In this document: positions 1 through 6,660 of the stretch, one piece after another
Position numbering within the stretch: position 1 is the stretch's first letter
Layout: each line of letters begins with the position of its first letter
From: Bacteroidales bacterium
Lineage (GTDB): Bacteria; Bacteroidota; Bacteroidia; Bacteroidales; UBA932
DNA length: 16,599 nucleotides
Assembly (NCBI GenBank): GCA_017538685.1
Contig: JAFYIK010000222.1
Span: 1 to 16,599 of the forward strand
Direction of reading: 5' to 3'
Made by a program: the position numbers and the translations under genes
Notes under the pieces: model-generated
Database searches by the model: none
What the model was told of the DNA's origin: nothing
Seen by the model: the letters and a program-made list of their open reading frames with translations, nothing else

Positions 1-63
1 AAACGAAATAATTTATTGTTTTTATGATTCAACAAAACTTGTCAAAAGTATTTTAAAATTCTT

Positions 64-93
64 TTTGCAAACAAAAAATTTGTCTTATCTTTG
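64..93 (+). promoter_or_regulatory. Bacteroidetes-type housekeeping promoter for the pilus operon
   Basis: A TTTG box at 64-67 is followed after 18 bases by TATCTTTG at 86-93, a perfect match to the Bacteroidetes -7 consensus TAnnTTTG with its -33 TTTG partner. The region upstream (1-63) is strongly AT-rich, as is usual for these promoters. Transcription should begin a few bases past 93, giving a 5' UTR of roughly 70 nt before the ATG at 172. I found no second match to this consensus in the spacers further down, so this may drive all ten genes. Confidence 0.8.
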
Positions 94-171
94 CGTCCAT
101 TAGAGGTGGAATTCAACCCATATGCTAGCTACCGGATCCGCCTTGATTTAAGAATACATTTTGAGCGTTTA

Positions 172-1599
172 ATGCTTACAGGACGTACTACAGCAAGTGT
201 TTTTGCAGCTATCGCAGCCAGGTTCGCGGTGGTTGTCCTGCTCGTTTTTTCAAACGCTTTTTTTGTACGCGCGCGTGGTATTGACCCGGCTGCAGACGCC
301 CGCGTACGCGTGACTTTCCCCTTCGATTCCGCTGAACTGCGTTCGGACTATATGTCCAACGAATCTGCCATCTCCACAATCGATGAAATCCTCAATTCTT
401 CCGAGGGAAGAGTGGATGTGCAGATCGTTTCTTACTCTTCGCCTGAAGGTCCCGAGGCTTACAACCTCTATCTTTCAAAGCTTCGTGCGAACTCAGTGAA
501 GAATTATATTCTTGCAGCAGTCCCCGGTGCGAACCCTTCCATCCGTATTGCTTCCTATGCCGAGGCCTGGGAGCAGTTCCGCGCTTATATAGTTTCCGAC
601 AAGACCCTCACCGAGGAATCCCGTCTCGAACTCCTTCTCATCGTCGATTCTGACAACAGTCTCGACGAAAAGGAGGCTTTGATCAAGGCGGATCCCAACT
701 ACAAAGCCCTCTACAGGCGTTATTTCCGTTCTCTGCGTTATGCCGATATCTCGTTGAGAATTAAGAATTTGCCTCAGGCCGTAGAGTCTGCCGTGGATAC
801 GGCAGTCTCGCAGGCTGACACAATGGTTGTCGTTTCAGACACCCTCCAGAGGCTTCCCAGGCTGGACAGCATATCCACCAAGGCTGTCCGTATGGGTGAA
901 GACGCCCCCGTTATTATCACGCGCACGCGCGAGCCTGAGCGTGACACCCTCGTGCGTGACAGCGTGATCGTGGACGACATCCTGGTCGAGTACGTGGAGG
1001 TCCGCAATATGATCGCCGCGGTCAAGACCAACCTTCTTTACGACGCCTTCACCGCAGTCAACGCGGAAATCGAAATCCCCGTGTGGGAGAACGTATCCCT
1101 GATGTGGGAAGTCACCACCCCTTGGTGGGAGACCGGAAACAAATACGCATTCGAGCTCTTTATGATGGGCGGAGAGATCCGTTACTGGTTCAATCCCTGG
1201 GAGCAGGAATGCTCTGAGAAGCTCCGCGGTCTGTTCGTCGGACCTTATCTGGCAAGCGGAATCTACGACTTCCAGTTTGACAAGTCCATCAACTACCAGA
1301 CCCCTCACGTCGGAAGGGATGTGGAAGAAGGCTTCTGGAGCGCAGGTCTCACCGCCGGTTTCGCAATGCCTGTCGGCAGGGAGAAGAAGGTGAACCTCGA
1401 GTTCAGCCTGTCCGCCGGATACCTCTACGCCCCTTACCAGCGCTACTATCCCGCTGACGACTATTCCAAGCTCTACAAAGACCTGTCCTACGGCGCAAGG
1501 GCAAACAAGAAATATTTCGGACCGACCAAGGCGAAGATCTCCCTGGTCGTGCCTATAACTATCCCCACGGGGAAAAAGAAGGAGGTGAGGTATGAATAA
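172..1599 (+). CDS. Exported OmpA-like / DUF3575 protein, first gene of the pilus operon
   Basis: Encodes 475 aa from the ATG at 172. The open frame runs back to a TTG at 91, but that TTG lies inside the -7 promoter element, so it cannot be the start. Residues 1-37 form a signal peptide with a hydrophobic core (AVVVLLVFSNAFF) and no lipobox Cys. Residues about 45-115 resemble an OmpA-type peptidoglycan-binding fold: VRVTFPFDSAELR, then a SPEG segment, then the LSKLRANSVKNYI helix. A Thr/Asp-rich linker follows (about 205-275). Residues 281-475, starting IAAVKTNLLYDAF, match my memory of DUF3575, a predicted outer-membrane beta-barrel-like domain rich in Trp and Tyr. Proteins of this type often precede fimbrillin genes in gut Bacteroidales. 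The role is not established; cell-wall tethering or assembly of the pilus base is inference. The stop overlaps the next start by 8 bases, indicating coupling. Confidence 0.85.
   Translation: MLTGRTTASVFAAIAARFAVVVLLVFSNAFFVRARGIDPAADARVRVTFPFDSAELRSDYMSNESAISTIDEILNSSEGRVDVQIVSYSSPEGPEAYNLYLSKLRANSVKNYILAAVPGANPSIRIASYAEAWEQFRAYIVSDKTLTEESRLELLLIVDSDNSLDEKEALIKADPNYKALYRRYFRSLRYADISLRIKNLPQAVESAVDTAVSQADTMVVVSDTLQRLPRLDSISTKAVRMGEDAPVIITRTREPERDTLVRDSVIVDDILVEYVEVRNMIAAVKTNLLYDAFTAVNAEIEIPVWENVSLMWEVTTPWWETGNKYAFELFMMGGEIRYWFNPWEQECSEKLRGLFVGPYLASGIYDFQFDKSINYQTPHVGRDVEEGFWSAGLTAGFAMPVGREKKVNLEFSLSAGYLYAPYQRYYPADDYSKLYKDLSYGARANKKYFGPTKAKISLVVPITIPTGKKKEVRYE
1579..1588 (+). promoter_or_regulatory. 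Strong Shine-Dalgarno site for the second gene
   Basis: AAGGAGGTGA lies inside the last codons of the first gene, with GGAGG ending 6 bases before the ATG at 1592. This is essentially the full anti-SD complement. The other nine genes in the window have at best weak matches, as is typical of Bacteroidetes. It supports 1592 as the start and suggests efficient re-initiation at the 8-base overlap. Confidence 0.7.
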
Positions 1600-2710
1600 T
1601 CGCTTCTTCCGCATCCTCTTCTCCGTCCTCCTCGTGGCCCTTATGGCCGTGAGCTGCCAGCTCCGCGACCTCGAAGATCCGAGCCAGGTCACCGCCATCG
1701 ACATCAAGGTCAACGTGCAGGCAGTTACCAACGTCAACGCCAACGTGCGCTCGAGCGTGCACCTGACCGCTCAGAACACTACCCTCTGGGATGAGAAGCT
1801 CGCCCAGCTCGATCCGAGCGTTATGCGCGTCCTCGTCTACAGCCCTGAAACCGACAGGCTCCTCACCGAGAAGATTATCTATGCGAACGGTGTGGACGAG
1901 TACGGCAACCGCACCTTCAAGGGCGATATCGGTATCAGCCACGGCGACTACAACTTCCTCATCTACAACTTCGATACTCCGACCACCCAGGTTATGAACC
2001 TTGACTGGGAGAGCCAGGTGCTTGCCTACACCGACAAGATTTCCTACGCCCAGAAGGCGAGGCTTCTCGGCCTGACCAAGGGTGACGAGGCGGATGACGA
2101 GATCGAGAAGTACTACGAAAACATCTCCATCCACTACGAACCTGAGCACCTCCTCGTCGCAAACGAGAAGAACGTCCATATCTCCCCGCACGACACCCTC
2201 GTTACCATCGAGACCGAGGCGAGCACCATCGTCGACTCCTACTACCTCCAGATCAGGGTGGTGGGTATGCAGTATGCTTCCGAGGCTACCGCAGTCATCA
2301 CCGGACTCTCGCCGTCGAACAAGATCGGTCTGAACGAGCGCACGATTGATCCTTCCGCAGCCGTCGTCTTTGACCTCAAGAAGGGTGTCGACGATTCTCT
2401 CGATGGTGAGAACAAAGACGTCCTCTGCGCCGTGTTCAACACCTTCGGTAAGATTGAGAACGTCAGCAGCGAACTCCGCGTCACATTCAACGTAGTGGAC
2501 ACCGCCGGTAATCTGCTTCAGCACGAAGTCAACCTCGACGCCGTGTTCGAATCGGAGCTGGCTAAGAAATATCACTGGCTTATCATAGAAGAAGAAGAGC
2601 CTTGGGTCATCCCTAATCCTCACGTGGATCCTCAGCCCGGAACAGGCGGCGGCGGATTCCAGCCTGTCGTGGATGATTGGGAGGAGCAGACCGGCGAGAT
2701 AACACTGTAA
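1592..2710 (+). CDS. DUF5119-like lipoprotein, candidate pilus anchor/base subunit
   Basis: Encodes 372 aa. Residues 1-22 are a lipoprotein signal peptide ending AVSC with lipidation at Cys22. The body is beta-rich and carries MRVLVYSPETDR followed by a GDYNFLIYNFDT segment, a pattern I associate with DUF5119 lipoproteins found beside Bacteroidales fimbrillin genes; the family name is from memory. A glycine-rich linker (GTGGGG) precedes a short tail, FQPVVDDWEEQTGEITL. That tail resembles the FDPAV..W tails of the fimbrillins encoded downstream. Unlike all eight following precursors it has no Thr-Lys-Ala/Ser motif after the lipidated Cys, so it may not be trimmed and could stay in the outer membrane, as FimB and Mfa2 do. 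That role is inference. It overlaps the preceding gene by 8 bases and shares one base (TAATG) with the next. Confidence 0.8.
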   Translation: MNNRFFRILFSVLLVALMAVSCQLRDLEDPSQVTAIDIKVNVQAVTNVNANVRSSVHLTAQNTTLWDEKLAQLDPSVMRVLVYSPETDRLLTEKIIYANGVDEYGNRTFKGDIGISHGDYNFLIYNFDTPTTQVMNLDWESQVLAYTDKISYAQKARLLGLTKGDEADDEIEKYYENISIHYEPEHLLVANEKNVHISPHDTLVTIETEASTIVDSYYLQIRVVGMQYASEATAVITGLSPSNKIGLNERTIDPSAAVVFDLKKGVDDSLDGENKDVLCAVFNTFGKIENVSSELRVTFNVVDTAGNLLQHEVNLDAVFESELAKKYHWLIIEEEEPWVIPNPHVDPQPGTGGGGFQPVVDDWEEQTGEITL

Positions 2711-3804
2711 TGAAAGAAATGAAGAAGAATATACTCATAGCGATTTTGATGATGGCGAGCCTCCTGCAGGGCTGCGTCAAGACCGAATATGCACCCACTC
2801 CGGACAAGGAAGTGACCTTCGCAGTCGGTTGCTACGCCACCCAGACCAAGGCGGGGCCGGAGTCTATGCTGGATGTGGACGGGGGAGTAGAGTCCTTCAG
2901 CTCTATGGGCTATCTCCACGCCGAGGGCTATGAAAGCATCTCCCAGCCTCTCTTCGGCAGCGCCGGCGAGACCGTCAAATGGGACGAGACCAACGAACTC
3001 TGGGCTCCTGAGCACACGTACTACTGGCCTAAGAGCCCGAACAGTTACGTCAACTTCGTTTCCTGGTACGACAAGAACGGCGCTCCCGGCACCGTCAGCG
3101 AGACTTCGTTGGTCTGGACCATCGACGGAAGCACGCGCTCGCTCGCGGCAGACGACAATATTATGTTCGCGGATGAGGTTTGGCATTACAAGCAGAACAA
3201 CTCTCCCGCCACCTACGGCTTCGACAATGTCACCGAAGGAGTGCCGACTCTGTTCCATCACGCTCTCGCGAAGATGCAGTTCCGCATCCGCGCGACCGAG
3301 GGCTCGCTTGACGGAAACGTTTCCATTACTGTAAAGGATTTCGTCGTGGAGAATATATATAAGACAGGAACCCTTTCACTCACCAACTCCGACCCTGCAA
3401 ACGATGCAACCCCGGTGACGGGACCTACCACCAAGGCCTGGAGCAACACCTGGACAGTCGGCTCGTCGGTGGATACCCTCAAGGGCTATCCGACCAGCGT
3501 CGCCCTCACGGAGGCCTATCAGCCTCTCACTCCGCTCCGCTCCGTGATCCCTCAGGGAGTTACCAACATACTTGTGAAGTTCAAATATGACATTACCACT
3601 TCAATAGACGCTAACAATTCCATTTCTGAGACTGTGCCGGTCAGCGTGAACCTCAGTTCATTCACGGCAAATCCTCTGACCTGGAACAAGATATACACTT
3701 TCAGCATCACCATCAATCCTGCCCTTGTCGAGATCCAGGTGGATCCTTCAGGCATCAGTAACTGGGTTGAGAACGCGATGCAAAAAATCACTGTCAATGA
3801 GTAA
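2710..3804 (+). CDS. Fimbrillin family (Mfa-like) pilus subunit 1
   Basis: Encodes 364 aa from the ATG that overlaps the previous stop (TAATG at 2709-2712). An ATG at 2719 (MKKNIL) is a possible alternative; the open frame back to 2677 is ignored because it lies inside the upstream gene. The lipobox is SLLQGC with Cys22. A candidate protease site, QTKA, has its Lys at 47. Family hallmarks are WAPEHTYYWPK (98-108) and VPTLFHHALAK (178-188). Near the end it has the motif WNKIYTFSITINP, then a short tail ending with WVENAMQKITVNE. These match the fimbrillin-like family of type V pilus precursors, which are secreted as lipoproteins and polymerised on the cell surface by donor-strand exchange. It is coupled to the upstream lipoprotein and lacks the repeated leader seen in the next three genes. 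Confidence 0.88.
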   Translation: MKEMKKNILIAILMMASLLQGCVKTEYAPTPDKEVTFAVGCYATQTKAGPESMLDVDGGVESFSSMGYLHAEGYESISQPLFGSAGETVKWDETNELWAPEHTYYWPKSPNSYVNFVSWYDKNGAPGTVSETSLVWTIDGSTRSLAADDNIMFADEVWHYKQNNSPATYGFDNVTEGVPTLFHHALAKMQFRIRATEGSLDGNVSITVKDFVVENIYKTGTLSLTNSDPANDATPVTGPTTKAWSNTWTVGSSVDTLKGYPTSVALTEAYQPLTPLRSVIPQGVTNILVKFKYDITTSIDANNSISETVPVSVNLSSFTANPLTWNKIYTFSITINPALVEIQVDPSGISNWVENAMQKITVNE

Positions 3805-3829
3805 AACAACAAATACAAACAAATCAAAC

Positions 3830-3926
3830 AAAATGTTAAACAACACAAACAAAACCAAAAGCATTATGAAAAAGTATTTCATCATCGCAGCAGCAGCCGT
3901 TGTAGCAATGGCTGGTTGCTCCAAGA
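3830..3926 (+). repeat. Leader/signal-peptide repeat, copy 1
   Basis: First of three near-identical direct repeats at the 5' ends of consecutive fimbrillin genes. It holds AAAATGTTAAACAA, an A-rich variable stretch, then AAAGCATTATGAAAAAGTA and the signal-peptide codons through GCTCCAAGA. The matching part stops shortly after the lipidated Cys codon, after which the genes diverge. Confidence 0.85.
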
Positions 3927-5176
3927 GCGAAATCCTCTTCGATGAGACCAATCCTGGCAACAAGATTGGCTTCGAGGTGGCTAACTACGCCCGTCAGACT
4001 AAGGCGAACCAGACGATCACCAACAGCGAAGACGGTATCTACTCTTTCCACACTGTCGCCTACCAGTTCCCTACGATCGGTAGCCCGCGTGAGTTTATGG
4101 ACGTCGACATTCTTCCTTACAATGTCACTGGTACCACGACGACTCAGGTGACGGCGGCCAATGATAATGACTATACCATCACCAAGTGGGCTCCTGCTCA
4201 GGATTACTACTGGCCTAAGACTGGTTACATCAACTTCTACTCATATGCGGGTTCTCACACTCCCGATGTTGACGTGAACGATGATGATGATTGGAAAACT
4301 GTTACTTTTACTTATGAGGATGCAGTTATAACTGCTACTTCCAACATTATGGTTGCAGAAGCAGCTCTTCATTATGGCCGCACCAATTCTGAGGATGAGA
4401 CTTATAAAGTTGACGACAGCGAGTCATCCGAACACGTGACCAAGGGCGTTCCCACTCTTTTCCACCATCAGCTTGCAAAGATTAAGTTTGATGTCAGGGC
4501 CCGCACCACTTCCGACAAAGTAAGCGACAACACCACTTGGAAGGTCCAGGTTCTTGCAACTCAGGCATATGGTGATGAGACACTCAAATCTCATATCACT
4601 CCTATCGAGAAAGGTACGCTTGTTCTGACTAATGTCGATGACGCGTCCAGCGCTTCCAGGAAAGCCTGGTCCAACGCGGCAACAGCTACCAATATCAGCG
4701 GCTGGGCTCCCTCGTCCGACACTGAGGATATAGTCTTCACTGCGACTGCAGATGTCGCCAGTGCCCCTGCAGTTCTTACCATTCCTGCCGGAGCTGTCCA
4801 GTCTCTGACTTCCGGAGAGACCCCTGCTCCTTACGATCCCGAGGTAATTCTTGACTGGCGTTCGGTTATGCCTCAGCTTACCGAGAATGTTCCTTTCACT
4901 CTGGTTTACAAAGTTCAGGCTCTTCACGGCAGCACGGTGTTTATGGAGGAAGTCCGCACGGTAGGTATCCCTGCGATCGATGGCGGCGAGGCTAAAGATT
5001 TGAAGGATCTTGTGAGTAGTCTTACATCTTGGGCAGCCAACAAGAAGATCATCTATCACATCACGATTGACCCTGTGTCTGAGATCGTGACCTTCGATCC
5101 CGCTGTTGAGGATTATGACCCGGTGGAAGAGTACAACGGTTACATCAACGAGGGCGGTATCACCTCTGAGTTTTAA
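3866..5176 (+). CDS. Fimbrillin family pilus subunit 2
   Basis: Encodes 436 aa from the ATG at 3866. In-frame ATGs further up (such as 3833) are rejected because the same upstream ATG is out of frame and quickly stopped in copy 3 of this leader. The signal peptide MKKYFIIAAAAVVAMAGC has lipidation at Cys18. QTKA, with Lys46, is the likely trimming site. Hallmarks are WAPAQDYYWPKTGYINF and KGVPTLFHHQLAKIKF, and the C-terminal VTFDPAVEDYDP motif is followed by a tail of about 20 residues that could act as donor strand. The gene sits 61 bases after subunit 1 behind an A-rich, unstructured leader, which suggests strong translation. Probably one of several interchangeable or layered shaft subunits; its exact place in the fibre cannot be told from sequence. 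Confidence 0.88.
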   Translation: MKKYFIIAAAAVVAMAGCSKSEILFDETNPGNKIGFEVANYARQTKANQTITNSEDGIYSFHTVAYQFPTIGSPREFMDVDILPYNVTGTTTTQVTAANDNDYTITKWAPAQDYYWPKTGYINFYSYAGSHTPDVDVNDDDDWKTVTFTYEDAVITATSNIMVAEAALHYGRTNSEDETYKVDDSESSEHVTKGVPTLFHHQLAKIKFDVRARTTSDKVSDNTTWKVQVLATQAYGDETLKSHITPIEKGTLVLTNVDDASSASRKAWSNAATATNISGWAPSSDTEDIVFTATADVASAPAVLTIPAGAVQSLTSGETPAPYDPEVILDWRSVMPQLTENVPFTLVYKVQALHGSTVFMEEVRTVGIPAIDGGEAKDLKDLVSSLTSWAANKKIIYHITIDPVSEIVTFDPAVEDYDPVEEYNGYINEGGITSEF

Positions 5177-5188
5177 TCATCCTTTTTG

Positions 5189-5216
5189 CCTCGGGGTGGT
5201 TGACCCTGCCCCGGGG
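5189..5216 (+). other. Intercistronic GC stem-loop 1 (type A)
   Basis: CCTCGGGG (5189-5196) pairs with CCCCGGGG (5209-5216), with an additional T-G wobble closing the loop GGTTGACCCT. No T-tract follows, so it is unlikely to be a standard terminator. It lies between the stop of subunit 2 and the leader of subunit 3. A homologous stem follows subunit 3. A role in mRNA 3'-end protection or processing is inference. Confidence 0.75.
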
Positions 5217-5243
5217 TCCTGAGACAAAACAAAAACAACAAAC

Positions 5244-5352
5244 AAAATGTTAAACAAATCAAACAACAATCAAAGCATTATGAAAAAGTATTTCATCATC
5301 GCAGCAGCGGCCGTTGTAGCAATGGCAGCTTGCTCCAAGAATGAGATCGTGG
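5244..5352 (+). repeat. Leader/signal-peptide repeat, copy 2
   Basis: Second copy of the leader block. It matches copy 1 from AAAATGTTAAACAA to GCTCCAAGA with few changes. It continues to match copy 3 further, through GAGATCGTGG, which suggests copies 2 and 3 share a more recent duplication or gene conversion. Confidence 0.85.
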
Positions 5353-6494
5353 ACAACGGCCCCGGTGAGAAGATTTCTTTCCAGGTCGCTAACTACGTTC
5401 CCCAGACCAAGGCTACAGCTCTTGAAGACGAATTCACCTCTTTCAAGTGCAAAGCTTATCTCCACGCGGAAGGGTATAACCTTGACGGTTCTTACAACAC
5501 TTCCGAATCTCTCGGCTTCCAGAATTTCTTCGGTACTTCCACTACCTACACTGAGACGGTATCCTATACTTTCACTGATGCCAATTCCAATGAAACGAAA
5601 GATGCCGGCGAGGTCACTTGGAAGACCGCTCAGGATTATTACTGGCCGAAGTCTTCCCACAGTTTCGTCAATTTCGTCGGCTGGGTAGGTAATACCGGAA
5701 CGGATCCGACAGTCGGCTATGCCTGGGATGCCACGGCATCGGCTTACAAGGCTACAATCGCCTGGCCCTTTACTTCGACCCTCGGCACTGCGACCCAGAA
5801 CCTTCTTTACGCTGATATGGCCTGGCGTTTCCACAGCAACAACAGTCCTGCCACAAACGCATCAGTAAGTCACGTCTCCGAAGGAGTTCCGATGCTCTTC
5901 CATCACCTCCTCTCGAAGTTCTGCGTGAAAGCCTATGCTGTCGAGAAGACAGTCGGTACGGATCCGGAAATCAGTACAGGAACCGGAACCGTCACGGACG
6001 GTACTGCCACCTGGACTATCACTTTTGAAGATTTGACGCTCGGTTCCATCAACACCGCTGCCACCATCAATCTCTCGAATACCGATCCCGGCAGTTCCCG
6101 CAGCAACTATCCTCAGGCCTGGACTCAGGGAGATCTCACTGCGACTACCGCAGGCAGCCTCGGACCCGTAGCCGGAGCCAATGCTGTCAGCGCAGTTACT
6201 TCTGAAAACGCGAACGTACTCATTGCCGAGACCTGTGTCATCCCCCAGACAATCGGCAGCGGAGTCAAGCTTAGCGGCAAGGTCAATATCCATACCGCTT
6301 ATACAAACGGCGCGAGCAACAACGAGAAGATACCGTTTGAGTTTACTCTGAATGCTATGGGAACAAGTGCCTGGGCCCAGAACACCATCTACACTTACAT
6401 TCTCAAGGTTAATCCTGCGCAGAAGCTCATCTACTTCGATCCTGCAGTGGATGCGCCTTACACAGGAGTCACCGGCACCGAACAGGCTATCTAA
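5280..6494 (+). CDS. Fimbrillin family pilus subunit 3
   Basis: Encodes 404 aa from the ATG at 5280; the in-frame ATG at 5247 belongs to the conserved leader and is not preferred. The signal peptide is nearly the same as that of subunit 2, with Cys18 followed by SKNEIVD. QTKA has its Lys at 44. Hallmarks are WKTAQDYYWPKSSHSFVNFVGW and EGVPMLFHHLLSKF. The C-terminal strand LIYFDPAVDAPY is followed by a short tail ending TEQAI. The mature body differs greatly from subunits 2 and 4 although the leader is nearly identical. Stem-loops flank the gene on both sides. The family assignment is firm; the position in the pilus is not known. Confidence 0.88.
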   Translation: MKKYFIIAAAAVVAMAACSKNEIVDNGPGEKISFQVANYVPQTKATALEDEFTSFKCKAYLHAEGYNLDGSYNTSESLGFQNFFGTSTTYTETVSYTFTDANSNETKDAGEVTWKTAQDYYWPKSSHSFVNFVGWVGNTGTDPTVGYAWDATASAYKATIAWPFTSTLGTATQNLLYADMAWRFHSNNSPATNASVSHVSEGVPMLFHHLLSKFCVKAYAVEKTVGTDPEISTGTGTVTDGTATWTITFEDLTLGSINTAATINLSNTDPGSSRSNYPQAWTQGDLTATTAGSLGPVAGANAVSAVTSENANVLIAETCVIPQTIGSGVKLSGKVNIHTAYTNGASNNEKIPFEFTLNAMGTSAWAQNTIYTYILKVNPAQKLIYFDPAVDAPYTGVTGTEQAI

Positions 6495-6505
6495 TCACCC
6501 TATTG

Positions 6506-6533
6506 CCTCCGGGCGGCTGACCCTGCCCGGGGG
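6506..6533 (+). other. Intercistronic GC stem-loop 2 (type A)
   Basis: CCTCCGGGC (6506-6514) pairs with GCCCGGGGG (6525-6533) around the loop GGCTGACCCT. It aligns without gaps to stem-loop 1. G-C at the fifth pair of stem 1 becomes C-G here, and the T-G closing wobble becomes C-G, so pairing is preserved. No T-tract follows. Confidence 0.8.
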
Positions 6534-6556
6534 TCCGAAGAAACAAGTAAAAAGAA

Positions 6557-6660
6557 AAAATGTTAAACAATTAAAATTCAAAGCATTATGAAAAAGTATT
6601 TGATTATCGCAGCAGCAGCCATTGTAGCAATGGCATCCTGCTCCAAGAACGAGATCGTGG
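6557..6660 (+). repeat. Leader/signal-peptide repeat, copy 3
   Basis: Third copy of the leader block. Here the conserved upstream ATG (6560) opens only a four-codon frame ending at TAA (6572-6574), out of phase with the gene. This shows that the leader is not translated as an N-terminal extension. Confidence 0.85.

Noticed and set aside
91..171. TTG at 91 as the start of the first gene (502 aa)
   Set aside because: It lies within the TAnnTTTG promoter element at 86-93, so it would be upstream of the transcript start. The ATG at 172 is followed directly by a credible signal peptide.
1..171. Phase-variable (invertible) promoter
   Set aside because: I looked for matching inverted repeats flanking the promoter and found none long enough, and no recombinase gene is present in the window.
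835..2623. Long open frames on the minus strand (such as 835-1743 and 1559-2623)
   Set aside because: They mirror genes with strong C/G third-position bias, show no recognisable protein features or signal peptides, and overlap firmly identified + strand genes.
3725..3865. N-terminal extension of fimbrillin subunit 2 back to 3725
   Set aside because: It would overlap the end of subunit 1 and place about 47 residues before an obvious signal peptide. Homologous leaders in the other copies are non-coding.
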